50,193 nucleotides of DNA, taken from NCBI GenBank assembly GCA_016929245.1, contig JAFGJE010000025.1, positions 1 through 50,193 on the forward strand, read 5' to 3'. Under the pieces are notes generated by a model. That model was not told the origin of the DNA. It saw nothing but the letters and a program-made list of their open reading frames with translations, and did not search any database. This document shows, one piece after another, positions 33,728 through 42,820 of this stretch. The position numbers were made by a program, and so were the translations under genes. The DNA comes from Phycisphaerae bacterium. Lineage in GTDB: Bacteria; Planctomycetota; Phycisphaerae; SM23-33. The stretch's first letter is position 1. Each line of letters starts with the position of its first letter.

Positions 33728-33786
33728 CACAGCGCCGAGCGGCAAGCCGACACCGATGATCGGCTGGCCGCTCGGCGCTGTTTGAA
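33728..33786 (+). terminator. GCCGAGCGGC-family hairpin, copy 4, as terminator
   Basis: Arms CAGCGCCGAGCGGCAAGCCG and complement around acaccgatgat, then tttgaaaa. It lies 40 nt after the ArsR stop and about 50 nt before holA, matching the position of copies 2 and 3 downstream of genes. Confidence 0.65.
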
Positions 33787-33837
33787 AACGGGTATCGTAC
33801 CGCGTTAGAAAGCAATCCACGAGATCAGGAACGACGA

Positions 33838-34791
33838 TTGAGTTCACCGTCCGTCAAACCGATCCACGTCCTTCACGGAAAGGACGCCCATTTGCGCGAC
33901 GCGGCGCGGCGGGACGTCATCGCCCGCGCCGTCGGCGACGCCGATCCCCAGGTATGCGTCAGCTCTTTCGACGCGACGGCGGAACTGGCCGACGTGCTGG
34001 ACGAACTGCGCACCCTGCCCTTCCTCGCGCCGCACCGCGTGGTGATCGTCCGCGACGCCGAATCGTTCGTCAGCGCCAACCGGGAAGCCCTGGAAAAATA
34101 TTTCGACGCGCCGGCCGCCTCCGCGACGCTGATCCTGGAAGTCGGCGCCTGGCCGAGCAACACCAAGCTCGCGAAAAAACTCAAATCCGTCGGCGACCTC
34201 GTCGACTGCGACAGCCCCGAAGGCGCCAAACTTCTCGGCTGGATTCGCGCCGCCGTCGAACAGCGCGGAAAAACCATCGCCCCGGACGCCGCGGGACTGC
34301 TGGCGGATTGGATCGGCCCGAGCCTAACGACGCTGTCCAACGAACTGGACAAGGTCGTGACCTACATCGGCGAGAATCCCGCGATCACGACGCGGGACGT
34401 GACGGCCGTCGTCACGTCCACCGCCGGACCGGAAGCCTTCGCCGTGACCAACGCCCTGACCAACGGCGACGCGAAGTCCGCCCTGCAGGCGACGACGGCC
34501 GCCTTGCAGACGCGCGGCGCGGAATTCGCGCTATTGGGGCAGATCGCATGGCACATCCGACGGGCGATGCAGGTCGCCCAGGACGTCGCGGCGGGGCAGA
34601 ATCCCATGACGGCTATGAAATCCGCCCGCGTGTTCTACGGGCAGCGGGAATTCCAGGCGATGCTCAGGCGGCGAACCCTCCAGCAATTCCAGGCCGACTT
34701 CCGAAAACTCATCGCCGCGGACCTGGGAATGAAAACCGGCCGGGACGCCCTCCCGGCGATGCAACAACTCGTGATCGAACTGTGCCATTGA
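33838..34791 (+). CDS. holA: DNA polymerase III subunit delta
   Basis: Clamp-loader subunit that opens the beta clamp. 317 residues from TTG 33838, with AGGA 8 nt upstream; no ATG near. Family pattern: HVLHGKDAHLRDAARRDVI at the start, FLAPHRVVIVRD near 62, NTKLAKKLKS near 108, and the C-terminal helical collar domain (ALLGQIAWHIRRAMQVA, near 235-310). Sequence is divergent, as usual for HolA, and lacks a nucleotide-binding P-loop as expected of delta. Length is typical. Confidence 0.85.
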   Translation: MSSPSVKPIHVLHGKDAHLRDAARRDVIARAVGDADPQVCVSSFDATAELADVLDELRTLPFLAPHRVVIVRDAESFVSANREALEKYFDAPAASATLILEVGAWPSNTKLAKKLKSVGDLVDCDSPEGAKLLGWIRAAVEQRGKTIAPDAAGLLADWIGPSLTTLSNELDKVVTYIGENPAITTRDVTAVVTSTAGPEAFAVTNALTNGDAKSALQATTAALQTRGAEFALLGQIAWHIRRAMQVAQDVAAGQNPMTAMKSARVFYGQREFQAMLRRRTLQQFQADFRKLIAADLGMKTGRDALPAMQQLVIELCH

Positions 34792-34846
34792 CCATCCATA
34801 TCAAATTTCAAATTTGAGATTTGAGATTTGAGATTTCAAATATGCC

Positions 34847-35101
34847 ATGACCGATTTTGACGACATCAACGAAGGCCCGGACCAGTCCGACGCCGATCTG
34901 CTGGACGAGGACCGCGTGGAACTGATCCCCTGCCCCCACTGCGGTGAAATGCTCAGCGAATTCGCCCAGCAGTGTCCCCACTGCAAACACTGGATCATCA
35001 ACCAGCCGAAAAGCATGTTCGCCGGCAAACGCCTCTGGTGGATCGTCCTGGCGGCGCTGGGCATCGGTATGTTCGTGCTGATTTATGCGCTGTCGGTGTA
35101 A
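34847..35101 (+). CDS. Small zinc ribbon protein with C-terminal TM helix
   Basis: 84 residues. An acidic N-terminus (about 1-25, rich in Asp/Glu) is followed by a zinc ribbon CPHCGEM...CPHCKHW (about 29-48), and a hydrophobic helix (about 65-82: WWIVLAALGIGMFVLIYAL). It probably sits in the inner membrane with the ribbon in the cytoplasm. No known function. It starts 55 nt after holA, so a shared transcript is likely, and is preceded by a short AT-rich repeat of gagattt. Confidence 0.65.
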   Translation: MTDFDDINEGPDQSDADLLDEDRVELIPCPHCGEMLSEFAQQCPHCKHWIINQPKSMFAGKRLWWIVLAALGIGMFVLIYALSV

Positions 35102-35109
35102 TCATAAAG

Positions 35110-35206
35110 TTGTCATCCTGAGCGGAGCGAAGCGGAGTCGAAGGACCTTACGCCATCGAAACTGTAAGGTCCTTCGACTCCGCTTCGCTCCGCTCAGGAT
35201 GACAGT
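35110..35206. repeat. TGTCATCCTGAGC inverted repeat, copy 6
   Basis: Near-perfect palindrome with ends tgtcatcctgagcggagcga and tcgctccgctcaggatgaca around a short loop (cgccatcgaaactg). It lies exactly between the convergent zinc ribbon gene and dinG, touching the dinG stop codon at 35207. Confidence 0.9.
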
Positions 35207-37252
35207 TTAGGTATATTCCCACAACTCATCGGACGCGGCTCCGCCGCCGTCGCGCTGGTTGCAGAATTCGTCGCGTATTACCTCGATGTCCGGCAACGCC
35301 TGCAGGAACGCCCTGCCGTAGGATTTCGTCACGATTCGATGATCCAGCACGACCACGAATCCCGTGTCGCTCCGGGAGCGGATCAGCCTGCCGAAACCCT
35401 GCTTGAACAGAATGATCGCCTGGGGCAGTTGAAATTCCGCGAACGGATTTCCGCCGGCGTCGCGGATGGAATCCATGCGGGCCTCGATGATCGGCTCGTC
35501 GGGCACGGCGAAGGGCAGCTTGACGATGATCACGTTCGAGAGCGCCTCGCCGGCGACGTCCACGCCCTGCCAGAAGCTCAGCGTCCCCAGCAGCACGCAG
35601 CGCGGCTTGGCGCGGAAATGATCCAGCATCGCCGAGCGCTGCATCGAACCGCCCTGGGCGAGCAGTTCGTAATCGTTGTCGAGGCACCAGGGTTCGATTT
35701 CCTCCGCCAGCGCGTCGAGCATGGCGTAGCTGGTGGTGAGGATGAAGCAACGGCCTTGCGATTCGGCGACGTAATGGCGGATCGCGTCGCCGGCGACGGG
35801 CGTGAACTCGCGCAGTTGGTTCGGATCGCCCAGGCGCGTCTCGACGTACAGCTTCGCCTGCCGTCGGAAATTAAAGGGACTGGCGAGCAGCAAATCCTCG
35901 CCGTCTTCCACGCCCAATCGCCGGCGGATGTACTCGAATCCGCCGGCGCCCGCGCCGTTTTCGCTTCGCACCCCGGCCGTCGAGAGCGTCGCGCTGGTCA
36001 ACACCGCCGAGTGCACCTCGTCAAAGACATATTTCCGCAGCATCGGCGCGACGTGGATCGGCGCGGAGGACAGCGTCACGATCTGCCCGCCGTCTTTTCG
36101 CCGACGACACGTCCGCCAGTAGGCGTGATCGTCCTGCTCCTGGAAAAGCAACTCCTTCAGCATAGTCGTCGTTTCCAGCAGCCGGGCTTCGTACCCGGCC
36201 AGCTCGAATTTCTGCTCATCGTTCTTCGCCTGTTCGCGGATCTCATGGAGTTTCTCCGTCAGCGCCTTCAACGGTCCGGTGACGGTGTCGGGCACGACTT
36301 CCGCCCGTCGCAGCCGTCCGCCGCGGGCGACGTCCCCGCCGGCGTACTCCGCCAGGTCCGCGAAAAACGCCTCGGAGGCCCGGCCGGCTTTATTGACCGC
36401 CGAGATCGCGTCGGAAGCGTCCATGAGTCCCAACAGGCCCCGGTTCGTCCGGTCGTTGTACAGCTCGCGCAGCAGGTTCGCGACGTTTCCGTTCGAGACC
36501 GACCGACCGAACTGGTCGCTCGCGACGGATTCGATGGTGTGGGCTTCGTCCATCACCAGCAGTTTGTACGGACCCAGGATGCGCGACGACGGCGGGTTGG
36601 TCAGGTCCGACAGCAGCATCGCGTGGTTGACCACGAGAATGTTCCCCTCCAGCAATCGCTTCCGGGCCGCCCGGAGATGACAGCGATGGGCGCTCGCGCA
36701 GCGCTGCCCGTAACACAGCGTCGGATCGGAGGAGGCCTTGTTCCACACCGCCGGGGGCGGCTCGAAATCCAGCTCCTGCAATTCACCGGTTTCGGTTCGC
36801 ATCGCCCATTCCGCGAGTCGATCCAGTTGCTTCTGGTGACGCTCGCTCGAGAGGAACTTGTCGCGATTCTTCATCAGCAGCGCCAGGCGACGGAGGCAGA
36901 TGTAATTGCTTCGCCCCTTGCCCAGGACGGCGGAAAACGTAACGGGCGTGTCCTTCAGCGCCTCGGCGAGGAAGGGCAAATCCTTGCGGATCAGTTGCTC
37001 CTGCAGGGCGATGGTGCAGGTGCTCACGACGACGCGCCGCTTGTGCTCCCACGCGTGGAGAATCGCGGGAACGAGATACGCGAAGCTCTTGCCCACGCCC
37101 GTGCCGGCTTCGGCGAGCAGGTGCTCCCGCTCGTCGAACGCCCTTCCGACCGCGTGGGCCATCTCCAACTGTTCGCCGCGGGGTTCGTAGGTCGGGAGAT
37201 TTCGGGCGACCAGGCCCGTCGGGGCGAGAATGTCTTCGATGGTGATGCTCAT
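35207..37252 (-). CDS. dinG: ATP-dependent DNA helicase, DinG/XPD family
   Basis: 681 residues from ATG 37252. 5'-3' Fe-S helicase of superfamily 2 acting on forked DNA, R-loops or damage intermediates. Walker A AEAGTGVGKS near 48-57, helicase motif Ia TCTIALQEQL, DEAH box MDEAH near 240, Fe-S cysteines NYIC, TLC, QRC, HRC between about 115 and 195, motif IV-VI region with TSYAMLDAL, FWQGVDVAGE and QGFGRLIRS. Full length. An ATGA overlap with the membrane protein gene upstream indicates coupling. Confidence 0.9.
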   Translation of the reverse strand: MSITIEDILAPTGLVARNLPTYEPRGEQLEMAHAVGRAFDEREHLLAEAGTGVGKSFAYLVPAILHAWEHKRRVVVSTCTIALQEQLIRKDLPFLAEALKDTPVTFSAVLGKGRSNYICLRRLALLMKNRDKFLSSERHQKQLDRLAEWAMRTETGELQELDFEPPPAVWNKASSDPTLCYGQRCASAHRCHLRAARKRLLEGNILVVNHAMLLSDLTNPPSSRILGPYKLLVMDEAHTIESVASDQFGRSVSNGNVANLLRELYNDRTNRGLLGLMDASDAISAVNKAGRASEAFFADLAEYAGGDVARGGRLRRAEVVPDTVTGPLKALTEKLHEIREQAKNDEQKFELAGYEARLLETTTMLKELLFQEQDDHAYWRTCRRRKDGGQIVTLSSAPIHVAPMLRKYVFDEVHSAVLTSATLSTAGVRSENGAGAGGFEYIRRRLGVEDGEDLLLASPFNFRRQAKLYVETRLGDPNQLREFTPVAGDAIRHYVAESQGRCFILTTSYAMLDALAEEIEPWCLDNDYELLAQGGSMQRSAMLDHFRAKPRCVLLGTLSFWQGVDVAGEALSNVIIVKLPFAVPDEPIIEARMDSIRDAGGNPFAEFQLPQAIILFKQGFGRLIRSRSDTGFVVVLDHRIVTKSYGRAFLQALPDIEVIRDEFCNQRDGGGAASDELWEYT

Positions 37253-37713
37253 GGGCCCGACGGGGGTAAAGGGTTGGGCGGCGTCGTCTGGTCCGCCGGG
37301 CGGACGATGGGATGCTGGAAGTGATCCACGAAGGTGTGGATGAACTGGAAAATCATTCCGCCCGTGAAGACTCCGATGACCACCGCCAGGACCGTGCAGA
37401 ACGTCCTGCCGCGCACGGCGGCCGACTGCATCGAATCGGCGATGCGATCCTTCGCCAGCGTCAGCATCGCCAGCATGACGGCGGCGACACTGATCCACAG
37501 AACAATCGAGTGAACGCCCATGTAAATGAAAACACCGCGTCCGACCGCCTGTCCGTTGTCCAGCTCGTAGGTCCGCTCGCCGCCGGCGCGATCCTCATAC
37601 ACCTTGCCGCGCACCGACTCCCCGCCGACGACGGTATACCCGATCGTATACGCGAGAAAATTCGCCATCCCGATAACGATCACCCAAAGACAGATTTTCG
37701 TGCGAAGATCCAT
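37249..37713 (-). CDS. Membrane protein of unknown function
   Basis: 154 residues. Three hydrophobic segments (about 7-27, 62-87, 105-127) separated by a hydrophilic loop that holds DRAGGERTYELDNGQAVG. The C-terminal 20 residues are Pro-rich (PADQTTPPNPLPPSGP). I do not recognise a family. The gene overlaps the start of dinG by 4 nt. Upstream, an AT-rich hairpin (actggtt/aaccagt, about 37739-37770) may contain its promoter region. Confidence 0.65.
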   Translation of the reverse strand: MDLRTKICLWVIVIGMANFLAYTIGYTVVGGESVRGKVYEDRAGGERTYELDNGQAVGRGVFIYMGVHSIVLWISVAAVMLAMLTLAKDRIADSMQSAAVRGRTFCTVLAVVIGVFTGGMIFQFIHTFVDHFQHPIVRPADQTTPPNPLPPSGP

Positions 37714-37738
37714 GTTGGTTCGGTTCCCTGGTGAATTG

Positions 37739-37834
37739 GTTGACTGGTTGACTAGTTAACCAGTTCCATGGGGAATTCGTCAACTATTCTTTTCGAGGAT
37801 CACGTGGCACCTTCAAGCGAGTCTTCTCGCTTGT
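37739..37834. repeat. Two small hairpins between the membrane protein and pgi genes
   Basis: ACTGGTT...AACCAGT (about 37748-37767) and AAGCGAG-tctt-CTCGCTT (about 37816-37833). The pair lies between divergent genes and could be part of regulatory leaders; no T-run on either side. Confidence 0.45.
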
Positions 37835-37960
37835 GGGTGCTCTTACCACACTCGCGAATGAAAAGAGAATCCACAACAACCCTTGCCAAATGGTCCATGG
37901 ATGAATAAGCTGGTAGACCTGAGTGTTGCGAATCTCCTTACAGAACCAAGGAAACGATCC

Positions 37961-39364
37961 ATGATTCGAGTTTATTGGAAAAGCGCTAGTCACAGAATCG
38001 TAGGCCGAAAGCACGGCGTGACGCCCGGCGACCTGGCGGCCGTCGAGGGCGCCCTGTCCCAGGCCCACCAGACCGTCGTCGAGCGATGTCGGCAGGGCAA
38101 ACTCGGTTACGCCGCCCTGCCTTCGCACCCCACCTACGCCAAGCAGGTCAAGAACCTGGTCGCGAAGTACAAACCCGACACCACCGACCTGGTCGTGCTG
38201 GGCATCGGCGGAAGCGCCCTGGGCAACATCGCCCTGCACCACGCGCTGAATCCCGTGACGTACAATCTCCTCTCGGAACGCAAGCGCGGCGGGCCCAGGT
38301 TGTTCGTGCTGGACAACGTCGACCCGATGCTCATCAGCGACACGCTGAAATTCGTGGGCCGGCGACTCAATACCACGCTGTTCAACGTCATCAGCAAGTC
38401 CGGTGAGACCGCGGAGACCGCGTCGCAGTTCATGGCCATCCGCGACATGCTGCGGAACAAACTCGGCGACAACTTCGCGCGACACATCGTCGCGACCACC
38501 GACCCCGAAAAAGGAACGCTGCACAAGATCGCCAAAGAAGACGGCCTGGACATGCTGCCCGTGCCCGGCGATGTCGGCGGACGCTTCAGCGTGCTCTCGC
38601 CGGTCGGTCTGTTCTCCGCGGCGATGTGCGACATCGACATCGACGCCGTCCTCCGCGGCGCCGAGGCGATGCGACAGGTCGTCGAAGTCATGGACCTCAT
38701 GCAGAACCCCGCCGCGGTCCTGGCGGCCGTCAAGTACATCAGCTTCATGAAAAAGGGCAAACCCATGCACGTGATGATGCCCTATTCCAACCGCCTGTAC
38801 ATGCTGGCCGACTGGTATCGGCAACTCTGGGCCGAGAGCCTCGGTAAGCAGACCGACCGCGAAGGAAACGAAATCTTCACCGGTCCGACGCCGATCAAGG
38901 CCCTGGGCACGACCGACCAGCACAGCCAGGTCCAACTCTACCGCGAAGGACCCAACGACAAGCTGATCGTCTTCCTGGAAGTGCTCAAGCACCCCAGGGA
39001 CGTCCGCCTGCCGCGCGACATGTTCGAGGACGTCCCCGGCCTGACGTATCTCCGCAACGCCCGAATGAGCAAGCTCCTCCAGGCCGAGAAACGGGCGACG
39101 GAATTCGCCCTCGCCCAGTCGCAACGACCGAGCGTGACGATCCAGTTCCCGGAAATCAAGCCCGAAACCATCGGGCAGTTCTTCTACCTGTACGAGTTCA
39201 CGACCAGCCTGATGGGCGAACTGCTGAACATCAACGCCTACGATCAGCCGGCCGTCGAACTGGGCAAACAGGCGACGTTCGCCCTGATGGGCCGCGACGG
39301 GTACGACGAAATGATCAAACCGATCAAGCGGTTCATGCGCGTCGACCGGAAGTACCTGGCGTAG
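37961..39364 (+). CDS. pgi: Glucose-6-phosphate isomerase
   Basis: Interconverts glucose 6-phosphate and fructose 6-phosphate in glycolysis and gluconeogenesis. 467 residues from ATG 37961 with AAGGA 8 nt upstream; a start at 37883 (493 residues) is open but adds a tail unlike PGI. SIS-domain motifs: LGIGGSALGNIALHHAL, VISKSGETAET, the phosphate loop and GGRFSVLSPVGLFSAA, and GTTDQHSQVQLY with its catalytic His. The active-site Lys region is near the end (ELGKQATFAL). Resembles the short bacterial PGI group rather than the 550-residue E. coli type. Confidence 0.93.
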   Translation: MIRVYWKSASHRIVGRKHGVTPGDLAAVEGALSQAHQTVVERCRQGKLGYAALPSHPTYAKQVKNLVAKYKPDTTDLVVLGIGGSALGNIALHHALNPVTYNLLSERKRGGPRLFVLDNVDPMLISDTLKFVGRRLNTTLFNVISKSGETAETASQFMAIRDMLRNKLGDNFARHIVATTDPEKGTLHKIAKEDGLDMLPVPGDVGGRFSVLSPVGLFSAAMCDIDIDAVLRGAEAMRQVVEVMDLMQNPAAVLAAVKYISFMKKGKPMHVMMPYSNRLYMLADWYRQLWAESLGKQTDREGNEIFTGPTPIKALGTTDQHSQVQLYREGPNDKLIVFLEVLKHPRDVRLPRDMFEDVPGLTYLRNARMSKLLQAEKRATEFALAQSQRPSVTIQFPEIKPETIGQFFYLYEFTTSLMGELLNINAYDQPAVELGKQATFALMGRDGYDEMIKPIKRFMRVDRKYLA

Positions 39365-39484
39365 GGTTCGGATGGGTCGGATGTCCTGATTTTCCGAACC
39401 GATCCGGGGAAAATTGTCATTGTCCCGCACTGAAAAGAGGGTATAGTAAAGGTTGCCCCGCTTCCCAAAAAAGGAACTTGAGGA

Positions 39485-40228
39485 ATGATGGATTTCTCCA
39501 GCGTTGCCGACGACTTTTTCGTGAACTTAAACGTGCAGACGACCATGAAACTGCCCGACAGCCGGGAGACCGTTCTGCACTTCTTCGAAGCCGCCCAGAA
39601 GGAATTCGGCGCGATGGCGTCGTTCTTCCAGCGGGAGTCCGGCGAGTTCGTCCTCGAAGGCGACCGGGAGGCAGGCAACTACCGCTGGAGCGAACTGCAC
39701 CCCCACCGACTCTGCGCGGGATATTTCAATCCGCCGTCGCTGGAAGACGCCTACCACCTGCACAACTGGCTGCTGGAGCGCAGTCAATATTATCTCGGGA
39801 TCAGCGGCCTGGACGTCGAGGCGATGGATCTGCTGTTCGGATTCAACCTCGACTACCAGGGCAACCGCGACGGTATCGTCGCCGAGGCGCTGCTGGGCGA
39901 TTCCCCGCTGGCGGGATTCTGCGAGGATCCCACGATCAAGCCGATCGAATTCGAGCCGAACATGGTCGTCTCGCTGGACGAGGACTGCTACGTCCAGGGG
40001 CGCATTTCGATTGAAACCCGCGGCACGAGCTACCAGGTGCGCACCGGCCAGTACGACGAGGAACCCATCAGCATCTACTTCACGGTCCGCCGCTACCCCG
40101 CCCCGCAGCAGCCGATCGACATCATGGAATCGTTCCGGCAGCAGTGCGAAGCCTGCGAAGACATCACCAGCCGCATCGTCCTGCCCCGAATCCTCAACCC
40201 CATCGCCGACGCCATCGCCGCGGGGTAA
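39485..40228 (+). CDS. Conserved protein of unknown function
   Basis: 247 residues; ATG 39485 or 39488 both follow TTGAGGA. No TM segment or signal. N-terminal helix region with AQKEFGAMASFFQRESGEFVLEG, centre with HLHNWLLERSQYYLGISGLDVEAMDLLFGFNLDY, C-terminal half with beta-rich pattern and PISIYFTVRRYPAPQQP. I do not recognise a domain; overall style is that of a soluble, acidic planctomycete-specific protein. It stands between pgi and nadB, with 120 nt after pgi. Confidence 0.6.
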   Translation: MMDFSSVADDFFVNLNVQTTMKLPDSRETVLHFFEAAQKEFGAMASFFQRESGEFVLEGDREAGNYRWSELHPHRLCAGYFNPPSLEDAYHLHNWLLERSQYYLGISGLDVEAMDLLFGFNLDYQGNRDGIVAEALLGDSPLAGFCEDPTIKPIEFEPNMVVSLDEDCYVQGRISIETRGTSYQVRTGQYDEEPISIYFTVRRYPAPQQPIDIMESFRQQCEACEDITSRIVLPRILNPIADAIAAG

Positions 40229-40342
40229 GAACTCCGTCTCGCATACGAATACGAATCCCACAACGAGCGGTGGGTGTAAACCCGCCGTTTCTTCGGGAAA
40301 GGGAAAAAAACACCGCGTTGACACGAGGTGCTCGTAGGATTC

Positions 40343-42040
40343 CTACTCCACCACCAATTGATGTTCCGTTCTTCGGACCACCTGGTGGCGGGTCCAGTGG
40401 GGGTCGGTGTTGGGGAAGTCCTGGCGGTAGTGGACTCCGCGGGTTTCCGTGCGGCGCAACGCCAGTTCCGTCGCGAGGTACGCCACCGTCAGCATGTTCT
40501 GCACCTCCCAGCCGCGCCGGCCCGCTCCGGCGGTTCCGCCCAGCACGTCCACCGGGCGATGCTGCCAGGATTCGGAATAGAACTCCTTGTCCATCACGTA
40601 GCGCCCCCAGAATTCGATAATCTCCAGCGATTCGCTCAGCCGCTGCCCGTCGCGGACGATCCCGACGTTCCGCCACATCATCGAACGCAGCGAATTGCGA
40701 ATGTCCGTCAAGTCCAGCTCCGTCCGCTCCGACGGTTCGATGGTCCACTCGGCCTGGCCGGTGGAGTTGTTGTTCTCGTTAGCGAGCGCCTCGCCGGCGG
40801 TGCGTCCCGCGCGCCGCCCGAACACCAGCGCCTCGGAGAGCGAATTGCTCGCCAGGCGGTTCGCGCCGTGCAGCCCGGTGCAGGCCGCCTCCCCGCAGGC
40901 GAGCAGGCCCGGCAGACTCGTGCGCGTTTGAAGGTCCACCCGCACACCCCCGACCATGTAATGGGCGGCCGGGTGCACGGGGATCAGGTCCTTACCGGGA
41001 TGGATATCGAAGGAGCGACACTGCTGGTCGATGAAGGGGAATCGCGCGGCGAAGGCTTCGGCGCCCATGTGCCGCACGTCCAGGAATACCTTGTTCGTAC
41101 CGGTTTTGACCATGCGGTCGAGGATCGCCCGGCTGACGACGTCGCGCGGCGCCAGTTCGCCCATGTCGTCGTACTCGGCCATGAACCGCACACCGTCGCG
41201 ATCCAGCAGGTGGGCGCCCTCGCCGCGAACGGCTTCGGAGATCAGCGACCGCGTGGATCCCGCGACGTACAGCGTGGTCGGGTGAAACTGCATCATTTCC
41301 AGGTCCGCCAGGGCAGCGCCGGCCCGGAAGGCCATCGCCACCCCGTCGGCGGTCGCGCCGGTGGGATTGGTCGTCTCGCGCCAGAGCACCCCCGCCCCGC
41401 CGGCGGCGAGGATCGTCCGCCGCGCGTGGATCACCTGCATCCCGAACCGGGGATGGTCCGTCAGCGCCCCGACGCACCGGGCGTCCCTGCCGCCTTCCGG
41501 CGGGTCGGTCAGCAGATCCAGCGAGAAGCATTCGTCGAAAATTTTGAGATTGTCCGTCGCTTGCGCCCGGGCGAACAGGAATTCCTCCAGCGCCCGTCCC
41601 GTCGCGTCGCCGTGCGAATGCACCACGCGATGCGCCCCGTGTCCGCCTTCCCTGCCGAGGTGCAATTCGCCGTCGTCGCAATCGAATTCCATCCCCCAGG
41701 CGCGCAATTCGGCGATCTGCCGCGGCGCGGACGAAATGCACTCCCGCACCGCGCCGTCGTCGCAGAGTCCCACGCCCGTCCGGAGGGTGTCGGCGATATG
41801 GTCCTCGATGGAATCGTCCTTCGCGATGACGGCCGCCAGCCCGCCCTGGGCGTACAACGTGTTGGACTCTTTGGGACGGTCCTTCGTCAGCAGGATCACC
41901 TGGCCGTACTGGGCGGCTTCGATGGCGGCGCGCAACCCCGCCGCCCCGCCTCCGACAATCAGGACATCGGTAAAAATATGCGGCAGCCGGCGGGTGGCGA
42001 AGCTAACCAGGTATCGGCGTTGAAGATAGCTGTTCGGCAT
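40343..42040 (-). CDS. nadB: L-aspartate oxidase
   Basis: FAD-dependent oxidation of aspartate to iminoaspartate, the first step of de novo NAD synthesis with NadA. 565 residues. FAD-binding GGGAAGLRAA near 30-39, NTLYAQGGLAAV near 60, GREGGHGAHRVVH near 128, FHPTTLY near 252, RGEGAHLLDRDGVRF near 269, and the flavin-anchoring GLHGANRLASNSLSEALVFG near 395. C-terminal helical capping domain intact. nadA and nadC are not in the window. The 42156-42671 gene lies just upstream on the same strand. Confidence 0.92.
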   Translation of the reverse strand: MPNSYLQRRYLVSFATRRLPHIFTDVLIVGGGAAGLRAAIEAAQYGQVILLTKDRPKESNTLYAQGGLAAVIAKDDSIEDHIADTLRTGVGLCDDGAVRECISSAPRQIAELRAWGMEFDCDDGELHLGREGGHGAHRVVHSHGDATGRALEEFLFARAQATDNLKIFDECFSLDLLTDPPEGGRDARCVGALTDHPRFGMQVIHARRTILAAGGAGVLWRETTNPTGATADGVAMAFRAGAALADLEMMQFHPTTLYVAGSTRSLISEAVRGEGAHLLDRDGVRFMAEYDDMGELAPRDVVSRAILDRMVKTGTNKVFLDVRHMGAEAFAARFPFIDQQCRSFDIHPGKDLIPVHPAAHYMVGGVRVDLQTRTSLPGLLACGEAACTGLHGANRLASNSLSEALVFGRRAGRTAGEALANENNNSTGQAEWTIEPSERTELDLTDIRNSLRSMMWRNVGIVRDGQRLSESLEIIEFWGRYVMDKEFYSESWQHRPVDVLGGTAGAGRRGWEVQNMLTVAYLATELALRRTETRGVHYRQDFPNTDPHWTRHQVVRRTEHQLVVE

Positions 42041-42155
42041 ATGTCACTTGAGAATCAGTGTAAACTTCGCGGAATCCCATGTCGATGTAAATTCCGGAGG
42101 TATCCACAGGCGCCGGGGCCTATGATGTTGTGAAGCGCCCTGGAGGATTGAAAAC

Positions 42156-42671
42156 CTAACATCCACCCCCATCCCGCGGGGAATCCGCGGAGGGTCCGCC
42201 CTCGACGGCGTCGCGTCGGGATCGAGTTTCCTTGACAATCCGGCGGAGGTAGCTTCGCTCCGTGGGCAATCCCGCGGCGTCCCAGTCCGAGTGAATCGCC
42301 TCGACGATCTTCGCGTTGTTGGCCTTGAGCTCCTGGAGCATCGCGTAATCGGGCGTGCCGGGACGGGCCTGCAAGATCGCGTCGTGGGCGTCCACGCTGA
42401 ACAGGAACACCGGGCGATTGGGAGGCCGGGACACGCGAAGCTTCATGTGCGGATAGGCGAAATTCCCGAGTCGAAAGGCCGCCGACCGCAGGGACTCGAG
42501 GGTCGCGTCCGGCGGGTCGCATTCGGCCGCCGGTCCCGTCAACCACGCGACCGGATCGACGCCCGGTCCGGGAAGCAGCGGCTGGAGCGACTCCGGCGCC
42601 CGCCCGTCCCAGGCGTGCTGGAGATAAATTTTCACGGCAAGTAAAATTTGTTCTGGCGTGGGCAACTGCAT
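42156..42671 (-). CDS. Conserved protein of unknown function
   Basis: 171 residues. The N-terminus LPTPEQILLAVKIYLQHAWDG looks helical. The middle (about 75-100: HMKLRVSRPPNRPVFLFSVDAHDAIL) is beta-rich, followed by a helix (ELKANNAKIVEAIHSDWDAAGLPTERSYL, two blocks) and an Arg- and Gly-rich tail. No catalytic motif recognised, no signal peptide. It starts opposite the CheY-like gene, and its stop is 115 nt upstream of nadB, so it may share a transcript with nadB. Confidence 0.6.
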   Translation of the reverse strand: MQLPTPEQILLAVKIYLQHAWDGRAPESLQPLLPGPGVDPVAWLTGPAAECDPPDATLESLRSAAFRLGNFAYPHMKLRVSRPPNRPVFLFSVDAHDAILQARPGTPDYAMLQELKANNAKIVEAIHSDWDAAGLPTERSYLRRIVKETRSRRDAVEGGPSADSPRDGGGC

Positions 42672-42820
42672 TGTATAGAATCCACGTTCCGCGTTGGAAA
42701 ATAATGTGTTCGCCGTTCATGTCCGGCGCGGAGTTAACACGATACAGTCTGATAAGACCTTTGACAACCCCTGCCAGGTTGTAGGCTGCATTTTTAAGAA
42801 TTCTGGAAAAGGCAGGTCAC

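Noticed and set aside
37784-39430. Minus-strand open frame of about 550 codons
   Set aside because: Antisense to pgi, which has all family motifs; no motif is visible in the antisense product.
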